A stretch of 36,348 bases of DNA from Planctomycetota bacterium (GTDB lineage: Bacteria; Planctomycetota; J132). The position numbers were made by a program, and so were the translations under genes. This document shows positions 25,161-33,625 of this stretch, in pieces; position 1 is the first letter of the stretch; each line of letters starts with the position of its first letter. Where the stretch lies: assembly GCA_003694635.1 (NCBI GenBank), contig RFKQ01000108.1, forward strand, positions 1 through 36,348. Reading direction: 5' to 3'. The notes under the pieces were generated by a model, which saw only the letters and a list, made by a program, of their open reading frames with translations, did not search any database and had not been told where the DNA came from.

Positions 25161-25979
25161 ATGAGCATGCAGACGAAATTGGTTCGGGGATTTTTGATCG
25201 CTTTGATGGCCGCTTTTCTCTTTGCTCTAGGCTGGGGTTTCGACTCCTCCAGAATCGCACGCGCCCTAAAGGTCTTCCACTACTACGGCGTGGGCAATAC
25301 CCTCTACCCTATCCCCGGCTCCAAAGTGGGTGATAGGCAATTGATCTCCTTCAATGGCTACACCTCCGTTTTTCTCCCCTGCAGTATCGCCAAACCTCTG
25401 GAGGAAATTTTGCAACATTACCGGAAAAAAATGCAAGATCAAGTGCTCCTCAATCGCAACGATTTCCCTGCCCACTTTGACTATTTCGGCGGGATGGGAG
25501 GCGATAGCTACGTCCACAACGGAATGATGGAAGTGCTCACCTCCCACTATGCCATGTGGGGAGCTGTGGACAAACGGGGCAACCACTTGGGCGTGGTGGC
25601 CTTTCGGGATCCAACCGCCGCAATTGCTCACTACTACCTCTGTTTTACCAGACGGGGGCAGCGCCAAAAAGCGGGAAAAAATATCCTACCGATTCCCCCT
25701 TTTTCCAAACAGATTTTCTTTGTTCAATCCCTAAATCGGCCAGAGGGATTTTTTCTCTACAAGAGCAAGTCTTCTCTAGAGCGGCTTTGCTTGGAATATC
25801 GGAAACGGTTGATCCGGCGGGGATGGAAGGAAAAGTCATCGTTTTCCGCCGGCTTAAACCAAGCCGCTAGAGGCTACTTCTTAGCCTTCCGCAAAGGGGA
25901 TAGGCAAGCCCTTGTGCACTTTTCCAAGTTCTCGAGGCAAGTGGAAATCACAGTGATAATCTACGGAGGTAAAAAATGA
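25161..25979 (+). CDS. Exported or anchored protein of unknown function in the tad locus
   Basis: A GTG at 25113 is in frame, but the ATG at 25161 starts directly at a signal-like segment MQTKLVRGFLIALMAAFLF, so 272 residues is preferred; neither has a strong ribosome site. After the hydrophobic N-terminus (7-27) the protein appears to hold two related halves. Each has a strand-rich part followed by a helix with a tyrosine-containing EEILQHYRKKM or ERLCLEYRKRLIRRGW motif, similar to small exported domains with a YR...GW pattern. It overlaps cpaB as ATGA and so is translated with the pilus genes. No named family was recognised; a periplasmic pilus accessory protein is inferred from position. 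Confidence 0.7.
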   Translation: MSMQTKLVRGFLIALMAAFLFALGWGFDSSRIARALKVFHYYGVGNTLYPIPGSKVGDRQLISFNGYTSVFLPCSIAKPLEEILQHYRKKMQDQVLLNRNDFPAHFDYFGGMGGDSYVHNGMMEVLTSHYAMWGAVDKRGNHLGVVAFRDPTAAIAHYYLCFTRRGQRQKAGKNILPIPPFSKQIFFVQSLNRPEGFFLYKSKSSLERLCLEYRKRLIRRGWKEKSSFSAGLNQAARGYFLAFRKGDRQALVHFSKFSRQVEITVIIYGGKK

Positions 25980-26785
25980 AAAATAAAATGGCTCTTTTGC
26001 TGGCAGTGATTCTAGGTATCTTCGCCATGTTTGCGGTGCTGCTTACGCTTAAGAAAAAAGAAGCACTTCTAAAACAAGGTGTGATGCCCATACGAGTGGC
26101 CTTAGCGGTGGACAATGTTCCGGCGGGAAAAGAGTTAAAACTGGATCACATTCAGTGGGCAGAAGTTCCTAAGGCCATCTATGAAAGCATGGGAGGCGAG
26201 CTAATCTCGGGTGAAAAAGAGCTGGAAAAATACCTCGGCAAAAAAGTCTTGCGAGAGATCAAAAGCGGGGAATACCTCTTCCGCTACAAGCTAACCAATC
26301 CAGATGAGGTGGAAACCAAGGATTTAAACGATATGGTGAGCAGAGGAATGCGGGCGATCTCCATTGGAGTGGATTTTCCTCAAGGTGTCTCCGGGCTGCT
26401 TAAGCCGGGGTATCATGTGGACGTTTTGGCCTCCTTTGAGATTGAAATCAAAGGCTTTGGCAAATATGAAGTTACCGCGACCATTGTCCGAGATCGAGAA
26501 ATCCTTGCCATCGATAGCTACACACAAGTGGAATCCGAGCTTTCTCCTCGCCGGCGCCGCGCGCTTTCCGAGTACAGTTCGGTCACGCTTATGGTGCGTC
26601 CCGAAGAGGCAGAACTGCTTGCCCATGCGCATCAATTTGGCAACCTCCACTTAGCGTTTCGGCGCAAACGAGACAAAATCCGCTCCACTCCAGCGGTGGA
26701 CGTCTATAGCATCGTAGGCCGCACCAATCTGCGCATCAAACAGCTCGAACAGGTGAAAATGATGCTTCAGCCAAAAACGGAATAG
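25976..26785 (+). CDS. cpaB: Flp pilus assembly protein CpaB/RcpC
   Basis: The 269-residue product has one N-terminal membrane span (5-24), a SAF domain (about 38-105, with RVALAVDNVPAGKELKLDHI) and an RcpC-type domain (about 110-215) with RGMRAISIGVDFPQGVSGLLKPG-like strands, read here in parts as MRAISIGVDF and LLKPGYHVDVLASF. CpaB is a periplasmic component that links the inner-membrane complex and secretin in tight-adherence pili. GGAGG lies 6 bases before the ATG, which overlaps the previous stop. The secretin gene (rcpA/cpaC) that usually follows is absent; cpaF comes next. Confidence 0.9.
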   Translation: MKNKMALLLAVILGIFAMFAVLLTLKKKEALLKQGVMPIRVALAVDNVPAGKELKLDHIQWAEVPKAIYESMGGELISGEKELEKYLGKKVLREIKSGEYLFRYKLTNPDEVETKDLNDMVSRGMRAISIGVDFPQGVSGLLKPGYHVDVLASFEIEIKGFGKYEVTATIVRDREILAIDSYTQVESELSPRRRRALSEYSSVTLMVRPEEAELLAHAHQFGNLHLAFRRKRDKIRSTPAVDVYSIVGRTNLRIKQLEQVKMMLQPKTE

Positions 26786-26794
26786 GAGGGAGAA

Positions 26795-28507
26795 ATGGCC
26801 TATTTGCTTATCCCCGATCCCCAAAAGGGAAAAGCAAAAAAAATCCCCATCAAAAAGGATCGATTTCAAATTGGAAAAAAAAGCCACAACGACCTGGTCC
26901 TAGGGGCTGCGGGTATCTCCAGAGAGCACTGCGTGATTTTCAAGCAAGGCAGCCGATTTCGCATTAAGGACTTAGGCAGCTCCAACGGGACTTTTGTCAA
27001 TGGCAAAAAAATCCAAGAAACTTCGCTAAAAAACTCTTCTACCATCCGCTTGGGCAGCTTGGAGCTTCTTTTTAAAGAGGAAGAAAACCCGTCCGCACCG
27101 TCCGCAGCGACAAGCCAAACCTCTTCGTCCTCCCCTTCTTCTACCGGGACCTCGCCCGCTCCCTCTTCTACCCGCTCCGTGTCCTCTCCTCCTTCTTCTG
27201 GGGGAGTGCTCCGGGCGCCTCGTTCCAAGAGCAAATACCGCCCTATCCCCGTGGAGATCAAGCGGAAAATCCACGAAAAGCTGCGGGAAAACCAGCAGAT
27301 TAAACTGATGGATTTTTCCAAAATCTCCGATGAAGAAGCGCGCAAAACCACCAAAGCGGTGCTAGATCAGATCATTCGCTCCATGGCCAAAGAGATCCCT
27401 CCCACCATCAACGCTCGGCAACTCTACAACGAAATCCTTGATGAGGCCCTCTCCCTTGGGCCGTTGGTTCCTCTCTTGGAGGATGACAATATCACCGAAA
27501 TTATGGTGAATAACTGGAACCAAATCTTCGTGGAAGAGGGCGGAAAGATTGTTCTCTCCCCTCGCCAGTTTACAGACAATGAACAGGTTATCCAGGTAAT
27601 CCGGCGCATCCTCGCGCCTCTTGGCAGACGCATAGACGAATCCTCTCCTCTTGTGGACGCTAGGTTAAAAGACGGCTCCCGGGTAAATGCGGTCATTCCG
27701 CCTCTTGCGGTCTCCGGGCCAACGCTAACCATTCGGAAGTTTCCCAAAGAGCGCCTGACGGTGGAGCACTTAGTGCGGTTTGGGACGCTGACGCCGCCCA
27801 TGGCGCGCTTTTTGGAAATCTGCGTACGGGAGCGTAAAAACATTGTCATCTCGGGTGGAACCGGCTCCGGGAAAACTACGCTCTTAAATATCATTTCTTC
27901 TTTTATCCCCCCCGATAATCGTATTGTGACCATTGAAGACGTCTCCGAACTCAAACTTCCTCAAGAACACGTGGTTCGCTTGGAAAGCCGTCCTCCCAAC
28001 CTAGAGGGGAAAGGGGCCATTGGCATCCGCCAGCTGGTGATCAACGCCTTGCGAATGCGTCCGGACAGGATTGTGGTAGGGGAATGCCGAGGCGGAGAAG
28101 CTCTCGATATGCTGCAGGCCATGAACACTGGCCACGATGGTTCCTTGACCACCCTCCACGCCAATAGTCCTCGGGATGCCCTATCCCGGTTAGAGACCAT
28201 GGTGCTAATGGCGGGGATGGATCTGCCGGCCAAAGCGATTCGCGAGCAGATTGCTTCGGCGGTGGATATCATTATCCAACAAAGCCGTCTTTCCGACGGA
28301 AGCCGCAAGGTGAAATTTATCTCCGAAGTCACGGGGATGGAAGGTCAAACCATCACAATGCAGGATATCTTTGTCTTTGAACAAACCGGCTATGACGCCA
28401 ATGGTAAGATCTTAGGAAGGCACCGGGCTACGGGCACGATACCGAAATTCATCCACGAGTTGCGCAGAAGAGGGGTTGAGGTGGATATGAGCATTTTTGC
28501 TACCTAG
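26795..28507 (+). CDS. cpaF: Pilus secretion ATPase TadA/CpaF with an N-terminal FHA domain
   Basis: The 570-residue protein joins two parts. Residues 5-95 are a forkhead-associated domain, which binds phosphothreonine peptides: RFQIGKKSHNDLVL, ISREH (41-45), GSSNGTFVNG (61-70). A Ser/Pro/Ala/Thr linker (96-145) follows. Residues 150-570 are the hexameric type II/IV secretion ATPase: Walker A GGTGSGKT (354-361), an Asp box around IEDVSEL, Walker B RIVVGECRGGEALDML (425-440) and the His box GHDGSLTTLHA. It powers assembly of the Flp pilus at the cytoplasmic membrane. GGAGG lies 5 bases before the ATG. The FHA fusion, next to a kinase, suggests regulated docking. Confidence 0.95.
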   Translation: MAYLLIPDPQKGKAKKIPIKKDRFQIGKKSHNDLVLGAAGISREHCVIFKQGSRFRIKDLGSSNGTFVNGKKIQETSLKNSSTIRLGSLELLFKEEENPSAPSAATSQTSSSSPSSTGTSPAPSSTRSVSSPPSSGGVLRAPRSKSKYRPIPVEIKRKIHEKLRENQQIKLMDFSKISDEEARKTTKAVLDQIIRSMAKEIPPTINARQLYNEILDEALSLGPLVPLLEDDNITEIMVNNWNQIFVEEGGKIVLSPRQFTDNEQVIQVIRRILAPLGRRIDESSPLVDARLKDGSRVNAVIPPLAVSGPTLTIRKFPKERLTVEHLVRFGTLTPPMARFLEICVRERKNIVISGGTGSGKTTLLNIISSFIPPDNRIVTIEDVSELKLPQEHVVRLESRPPNLEGKGAIGIRQLVINALRMRPDRIVVGECRGGEALDMLQAMNTGHDGSLTTLHANSPRDALSRLETMVLMAGMDLPAKAIREQIASAVDIIIQQSRLSDGSRKVKFISEVTGMEGQTITMQDIFVFEQTGYDANGKILGRHRATGTIPKFIHELRRRGVEVDMSIFAT

Positions 28508-28537
28508 CCGGAAAGTAAAGAAAAGGGAGCGGAAACA

Positions 28538-29389
28538 ATGCTTTTGGATATTGCTGTGATTGTAGCTACATTTGTGGGGGTGCTTTCGTTCGTCTTCATC
28601 GGCCTGCAAATGTTTTCGAAAAAATGGGAAAGCTATGAGGAAAAATATCTGGAAGAACCAGAGGTTAACCTCCAAGCGGCCCTATTGACCATTCCCCCCC
28701 AGCACGTTCTCTATCTTAGCAGCCTATCCGGGATTGTTGGCTACTTTCTCAGCTATGCTCTTCTTTCTTCTTTGATGGGGGCATCCATTTTTGGGGTACT
28801 TTTCGGCTTTTTCCCAAAAATTGGTTTAAACCTTTATGTCAAAAATCGCAGCAAGCGCTTTGGTGAACAGCTTGTGGATGCCCTGATTTCTTTGTCCAAT
28901 AGCTTGCGGGCAGGCCATTCCCTTCCCAAAGCAGTGGATCTTCTCAGCAAGGAAGCGGCGGATCCTATGCGCCAGGAAATGCGGATTGTGGCGCAGGAGA
29001 TGCGCCTTGGGGAACCTCTCGAAGAGGCCTTAAAGCATTTGCATGCTCGTCTGCCAAACGAGGATTTGGAGTTGGTTATTACCGCTATTTCCATTGCGGG
29101 GGAGGTGGGGGGAAACCTCACAGAAATTTTCGACCGCATAGCAGAGACCATCCGGGAGCGTCAGAAGATTGAGGGGAGGATTCAGTCTCTCACCGCTCAG
29201 GGCAAGGCCCAAGGGTGGGTGGTGGCCATGTTGCCTGTTCTCCTTGCGTTGGCTGTGAACTACATTGATCCCCAGCTCTTTCGTCCAATGTACACCACAG
29301 TAGCGGGTTGGGTTTTGATCGGGGTGGTGATTGTTATGGAATTGATTGGGATGAAGATTATTCAAAAAATTGTCACTATTCGTGTTTGA
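28538..29389 (+). CDS. tadB: Pilus platform protein TadB (GspF-like)
   Basis: The 283-residue product has an N-terminal span (4-24), a hydrophobic pair near 55-95, a cytoplasmic GspF/T2SF domain and two C-terminal spans. The QLVDALISLSNSLRAGHSLPKA segment, MRLGEPLEEAL, AGEVGGNLTEIFDRIAETIRER-like region and LTAQGKAQG point to TadB rather than TadC. TadB and TadC form the inner-membrane platform on which CpaF acts. TadC, which normally follows, is not here: the next sequence is repeat cluster C and an opposite-strand gene. AAGGGAG lies 8 bases before the ATG. Confidence 0.88.
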   Translation: MLLDIAVIVATFVGVLSFVFIGLQMFSKKWESYEEKYLEEPEVNLQAALLTIPPQHVLYLSSLSGIVGYFLSYALLSSLMGASIFGVLFGFFPKIGLNLYVKNRSKRFGEQLVDALISLSNSLRAGHSLPKAVDLLSKEAADPMRQEMRIVAQEMRLGEPLEEALKHLHARLPNEDLELVITAISIAGEVGGNLTEIFDRIAETIRERQKIEGRIQSLTAQGKAQGWVVAMLPVLLALAVNYIDPQLFRPMYTTVAGWVLIGVVIVMELIGMKIIQKIVTIRV

Positions 29390-29423
29390 GTTGTCGTTTG
29401 GAGGGAAATTTGGAAAAGGGGTT

Positions 29424-29642
29424 TTTAGGGGAAAGGGTTTTCCCCTAAATCGAGAGAGTTTTCGGAGGTTTGGAACCTTTTTTTGAAAAAGGTTCCGAGT
29501 GGGAAAAGTTTTTGGGAGGGGGTGGTAAGGGGAACACTTTTTTCAAAAAGGGTTTCCCCTACGGAGAAAAGGTTTTTGGGAAGTCTGAAAACCTTTTTTC
29601 TAAAAAGGGTTTCAGGAAGAAAAATTTTTGGGAGGGGGTGGT
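29424..29642 (+). repeat. Dispersed hairpin/purine-linker repeat, cluster C
   Basis: The cluster fills the gap between the convergent tadB and response-regulator genes. It begins with an 11-bp hairpin at 29424-29449 (TTTAGGGGAAA/TTTCCCCTAAA). It continues with the same perfect hairpin as cluster B (29472-29496), a linker AAAAGTTTTTGGGAGGGGG ending TGGT (to 29526), an imperfect hairpin at 29530-29561, another at 29585-29615 (14-bp stem with one mismatch) and a second linker ending at 29642. Together they make alternating hairpin and linker units and probably stop transcription from both sides. Confidence 0.85.
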
Positions 29643-29643
29643 G

Positions 29644-31053
29644 TTAGTCGTTGAGTTTAAATTTATTTGGGTTGATGCCGAGTTCTTTGAGTTTATGTTG
29701 TAGGCTTTGGCGGTGCATATTGAGTTTTTTGGCGGCTTGGGTGATATTTCCTTTACATTCTTTGAGTTTATGTTCGATGAATTGAATTTCGAAGCGTTCT
29801 ACGATTTGTTTTTTAGCTTCTTTGAAATCGAGGTTATAGTCTACATCAAATTCTTTGAAGGGTGGGGAGGGTTGGTAGTGTAGGATTTCTTCGGGTAGGT
29901 CTTTTGGTCCGAATTCTTCGTTTTCGCAGAAGAGGACGCTTTGGAGGAGGTTATATTTAAGTTGTCTGACGTTGCCGGGCCAGTGATATTTGGCGAGTAT
30001 ACGGAAGACCTCGGGGTGGATACGTTTGATTTTTTTGTTATGTTTTGCGGCGTGCATTTCGATAAATTTTTTGGCTAGGAGGGGGATATCTTCTCTTCGT
30101 TCTCGCAGGGGGGGGATATGGATTTCGACGACTTTTAGTCGGAAGTAGAGGTCTTCACGGAATTTTCCTTCTTGGACCATTTGTGCGAGGTTTTGGTTGG
30201 TGGCGGCGATCACACGGACGTCGACGTTGATGGGAGCGTTTCCGCCTAGTCGTTCGATTTGTTTTTGTTCGAGGACGCGGAGCAATTTTGCTTGGAGGGG
30301 GAGGTTCATATCCCCGATTTCATCGAGGAAGATGGTGCCGTTATGGGCGAGTTCAAATTTACCTTTTTTGAGTTGATTTGCGCCGGTGAAGGCGCCTTTT
30401 TCGTGTCCGAAGAGTTCGCTTTCGATGAGGTTATCGGGTAGTGCGGCGCAGTTGATAGCGACGAAGGGTCCGTTTTTTCTTTCGGAGAGGCGGTGGATTT
30501 CTCGGGTGATCAGTTCTTTGCCGGTGCCATTTTCGCCGGTGATGAGGACGGTGATATCGGTTTTACTGACTTTTTGGATTTTATCGAAGATATTTTTCAT
30601 GGCTTCGGATTCGCCGATAATTTCGCCGAAACCTTCTTTTTCGAGGAGTTTTTGTTTAAGTTCTTGGTTTTCTTTGGTGAGTTTAATTTTCTCGAGGGCA
30701 TTTTTGGCGATGAGCCGGAGTTCGTCGAGTTCGGGTGGTTTTCGGACGTAGTCGTAGGCGCCTTCTTTCATGGCACGAACGGCGATTTTTTCGTCGCCGT
30801 AGGCGGTGATCATGACCACGAGGGGGGGGGAGTGGATTTGTTGGAGTTTTTCGAGGACTTCGAAGCCGTCCATTTCGGGCATATTGATATCGAGGAAGAC
30901 TAGGTCGACGGGTTGATTTTGTACGATTTCGAGGACATGTTTTCCGTTTTCGGCTTCGAGGAGTTGATAATTTTCTTTTTGGAAGGCTTTTTTCATGGCG
31001 AATCTAGCGGCTTTTTCGTCGTCGGCGATCAGAATTTTGGGAGGGTGGTTCAT
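29644..31053 (-). CDS. NtrC-family sigma-54-dependent response regulator
   Basis: The 469-residue protein has three domains. The receiver (5-120) shows Asp11/Asp12, the phosphorylatable Asp55 in LVFLDINMP and a late Lys105. The AAA+ domain (about 145-380) has Walker A GENGTGKE (173-180), the sigma-54 contact loop GAFTGA (220-225), Walker B IFLDEIGD and the R-finger region. The Fis-type DNA-binding helix-turn-helix (435-458, GNITQAAKKLNMHRQSLQHKL) ends the protein. It activates transcription by sigma-54 RNA polymerase after phosphorylation. AAGGAG lies 9 bases before the ATG. The histidine kinase encoded 37 bases upstream is its obvious partner. Targets are not known; no convincing -24/-12 promoter was found in the window. 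Confidence 0.95.
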   Translation of the reverse strand: MNHPPKILIADDEKAARFAMKKAFQKENYQLLEAENGKHVLEIVQNQPVDLVFLDINMPEMDGFEVLEKLQQIHSPPLVVMITAYGDEKIAVRAMKEGAYDYVRKPPELDELRLIAKNALEKIKLTKENQELKQKLLEKEGFGEIIGESEAMKNIFDKIQKVSKTDITVLITGENGTGKELITREIHRLSERKNGPFVAINCAALPDNLIESELFGHEKGAFTGANQLKKGKFELAHNGTIFLDEIGDMNLPLQAKLLRVLEQKQIERLGGNAPINVDVRVIAATNQNLAQMVQEGKFREDLYFRLKVVEIHIPPLRERREDIPLLAKKFIEMHAAKHNKKIKRIHPEVFRILAKYHWPGNVRQLKYNLLQSVLFCENEEFGPKDLPEEILHYQPSPPFKEFDVDYNLDFKEAKKQIVERFEIQFIEHKLKECKGNITQAAKKLNMHRQSLQHKLKELGINPNKFKLND

Positions 31054-31090
31054 CGCTGTTTTCTCCTTGTGGCTTGGATAGTTGTGGCTA

Positions 31091-33259
31091 TTAGGCGGTG
31101 GGTAGCCAGAGTAAGACGGAGGTACCGTTGGAGGAATTGGGTTGTGGTGGTGGGCTTTTGATTTGGATATAACCGCCGAGGGCTTGTATTCGTTGGCGCA
31201 CGATAGGCAGTCCTAGGCCGGTGCCTTGTGGTTTGGTGGTGAAGAAAGGTTCGAAGATATTTTTGAGGTGTTTTGGTGGTATACCTTCGCCGTTGTCTTG
31301 GATTTCGACGGTGATCGTATTTTTAGAGATACTGGTGCGGAGGTTTTCTTCTTGTTCGAGGGGTAGGGCGGGGTAGTGGCTTTTAATGAGGATATATCCG
31401 CCGGATTTGATGGCTTGGATGCTATTTTGGACGAGGTTAGAGAAGATATCTTGGAGGGTGATTCGGTCGCCTCGGACAGGTGGTAGGGAGGGGTCAATTT
31501 CTTTTTGGATTTGAATATTTTTTTGTTTTGCTTCATAGTGCATGAGGAGGACGACTTCATCGACGACTTGGTGAAGTAGGCAGTGGGAATCTTTTTCTTG
31601 TTGGTTTGGTTTGGCGAAGTCGAGGAGTTGATTGACCACACGGGTGAGTTTATTGACTTCTTGGATGATGAGGGAGAGGTCTTCTTCGCGTGGGTCATTT
31701 TCTTCGAGGTCTTCTTTAAGGACTTGGGTGATGATTTTGATGGAGGAGAGTGGGTTTTTGACTTGGTGTGCGACGCTGGCGGAGAGTCGTCCGAGGGCCA
31801 TAAATTTTTCGTTGCGTAGGAGTTGTCGTTCGAGTTTTACTTTTTCTTCGACGAGGTGCATATTTTGGATTTCGGTGGTAAGTTGGCTGGTGAGTAGTAG
31901 GAGCATATCGAGTTCTTCGGTATGGATACGTCGGTTATTGGTTTTTTTGCCGAGGGTAAGTAGGCCGAGGAGTTTTTCTTCGTCGTAGATGGGGAGGATG
32001 GTATGGGCGCTGATATTTTCCATTTGGCGCAGGACGTGTTCATCATCGACTTCGAATTGGGTAAGGATTTTGATGCCATGTTCTTGGATATAGTGGAGGA
32101 TATGGTGGAAGTCTTCGATTTTGAAGGGGAGGGTAGCGGCGGTGATGCGGTAGTGTTGGGAGTCGTTTTTTTCGAAGAAGACGAGGGAGGCGTGTTCGAT
32201 TTCCATATTTTTTTTTAGGGTTTCGACGATATGTCTCAGGAGGGAGGGGAGATCTTTGACGCGTCCGCCGCGCATTTGTTGGGTAAGTTCTCGGTAGACG
32301 CTTTTGTAGAGTTCTCGTTCTTTGAAGAAGAATTTATCGAGCACATCGGCGGTGTGGGTACGGAATGGTCGGAAGGCGAAGACGAGGGCAAGGATGAGGA
32401 GGGATTGGAGCATGGAGGTTTCCAGTTCGTAGTGTTGGTTGATATATTGGGTGAGGGTTTGGACGCCGAAGAGGTAGAAGAGGACGATGGTGGTGACCAC
32501 GAGGGAGTAGATGGTGCTTCGGCGGAGGGTAAAGTCCAGGTAGTTGTATCGGTAGACGTAGTAGGTGAAGAGGATGATGGGGGCGAGGGAGGAGGTGAGG
32601 ATGAGGTAGTGGGTATAGTTTTGGGAGGGGGAGAGGAGGAGTTGAGCGGTGATGCTGGTGGAGATAAGGAGGAGTAGCCAGCCCATTTTGTGGAACATAT
32701 TTCGCTCTTCTCGTTCCCAGCCGACGTTGGAGAGTTTGAAGCAGATGAGGCCGGCCATAAGGAGGGAGGAGCTGAGCCAGATTTGGAAGGGGAAGATATA
32801 GTCTTTTAAGACGACGTAGTAGGGGGCGGTGTTGTTGAGGAAGAGTTGCCGAATGGCGATGGGGAGGAGGAGTAGGGGGAAGTAGATGAGGTAGATACCG
32901 GTTTGGATCCATTGTTGGAGTGTTTTTTGGAAGTTTAGTTCTTTATCGAAGAAGAGGGAGACGAGGGTATGGAGGAGTAGGCTTGGGATGAGGGAGAGGC
33001 CGAGCACGGCGAAGATGGAGAAGGAGGAGTTAATGAAGATGAGGTCAGGGTTATCGAGTTGGGCATCGCCGAAGAGGTCATCGAGGAAGTTGGTGGCGAA
33101 GTTGCCGAAATTCCAGAGGATGAGTGCGAGGAGTAGGAAGAAGAAGAGTCGTCCGCTGGTGGTTCGGCGTTTTCGGGAGGCCACTTGGACGATAAGGAGA
33201 GCGCAGATAAGCAGCCCGGCGAAGAAGCTGATGAGTTCGATGATTTGGTAGGCGTCCAT
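31091..33259 (-). CDS. Sensor histidine kinase, polytopic N-terminus plus GAF
   Basis: The 722-residue protein has eight or nine hydrophobic segments in residues 6-300, similar to the 7TM-type sensing modules, then a GAF-like domain (about 335-465), a coiled linker, the HisKA dimerisation domain with H498 (SASVAHQVKNPL) and an ATPase domain with QNSIQA (611-616, N box), DNGEGI (655-660) and GTGLGL (679-684). The residue after the phospho-acceptor His is Gln, where Glu is most common; this may reduce phosphatase function but is found in active kinases. It should phosphorylate the response regulator encoded just downstream. No Shine-Dalgarno is visible before the ATG. The signal is unknown. Confidence 0.93.
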   Translation of the reverse strand: MDAYQIIELISFFAGLLICALLIVQVASRKRRTTSGRLFFFLLLALILWNFGNFATNFLDDLFGDAQLDNPDLIFINSSFSIFAVLGLSLIPSLLLHTLVSLFFDKELNFQKTLQQWIQTGIYLIYFPLLLLPIAIRQLFLNNTAPYYVVLKDYIFPFQIWLSSSLLMAGLICFKLSNVGWEREERNMFHKMGWLLLLISTSITAQLLLSPSQNYTHYLILTSSLAPIILFTYYVYRYNYLDFTLRRSTIYSLVVTTIVLFYLFGVQTLTQYINQHYELETSMLQSLLILALVFAFRPFRTHTADVLDKFFFKERELYKSVYRELTQQMRGGRVKDLPSLLRHIVETLKKNMEIEHASLVFFEKNDSQHYRITAATLPFKIEDFHHILHYIQEHGIKILTQFEVDDEHVLRQMENISAHTILPIYDEEKLLGLLTLGKKTNNRRIHTEELDMLLLLTSQLTTEIQNMHLVEEKVKLERQLLRNEKFMALGRLSASVAHQVKNPLSSIKIITQVLKEDLEENDPREEDLSLIIQEVNKLTRVVNQLLDFAKPNQQEKDSHCLLHQVVDEVVLLMHYEAKQKNIQIQKEIDPSLPPVRGDRITLQDIFSNLVQNSIQAIKSGGYILIKSHYPALPLEQEENLRTSISKNTITVEIQDNGEGIPPKHLKNIFEPFFTTKPQGTGLGLPIVRQRIQALGGYIQIKSPPPQPNSSNGTSVLLWLPTA

Positions 33260-33625
33260 TTTTATTTGGGTTATATGTTTTTCTCAGAGGTATCCGAATT
33301 GATTTTTGGTTTATTCCGAGTATAATGAAAAATAAGGGGGAGGGATTTTAGAAAATTCGAATGGAATCTAGTTAGATTTCGTTATTAATGTTATTAATTT
33401 AAAATTATACGAAAAAAACGGAGTTTGCAATGATGTAGATAGACTTTAGTGATTTTAAGTTGGGTAGATGAGAGGTAGTAGTGGTTGGTCATCTTACTGA
33501 TTTGCTGTCCGCGCGTCCAGCTAACTGATGGAGTTTTCAGCTTGTCTGGACTTGGTTTTATGGTGGCGAGAAGGTAAAACTAGCTTTTGTTGGCTGGTAG
33601 AGTGAGTTAGAGTTGAGGTGTTGCT
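33260..33625. other. 366-base divergent intergenic region with promoter and possible structured leader
   Basis: The region separates the histidine kinase (minus) and a Ser/Thr kinase (plus). The first 170 bases are AT-rich and contain a good plus-strand promoter, a tandem GTTATTAAT pair (33381-33389, 33390-33398) and an ATTATA that reads TATAAT on the minus strand (33404-33409). The last 140 bases are richer in G and contain a hairpin with outer arms GTCCAG/CTGGAC (33515-33520, 33546-33551) and an inner CTGA/TCAG pair. No open frame of interest is present. Confidence 0.6.
33299..33326 (+). promoter_or_regulatory. Sigma-70-type promoter upstream of zinc-ribbon kinase
   Basis: TTGATT (33299-33304), a 16-base spacer and a perfect TATAAT (33321-33326) form the best promoter match in the window. 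It points to the kinase gene and predicts a leader of about 290 bases that includes the hairpin near 33515-33551. Confidence 0.55.

Noticed and set aside
30493-30903. 136-codon plus-strand frame and similar long frames opposite the two-component genes
   Set aside because: They are mirror frames of the response-regulator and histidine-kinase genes, whose domains and motifs are unambiguous.
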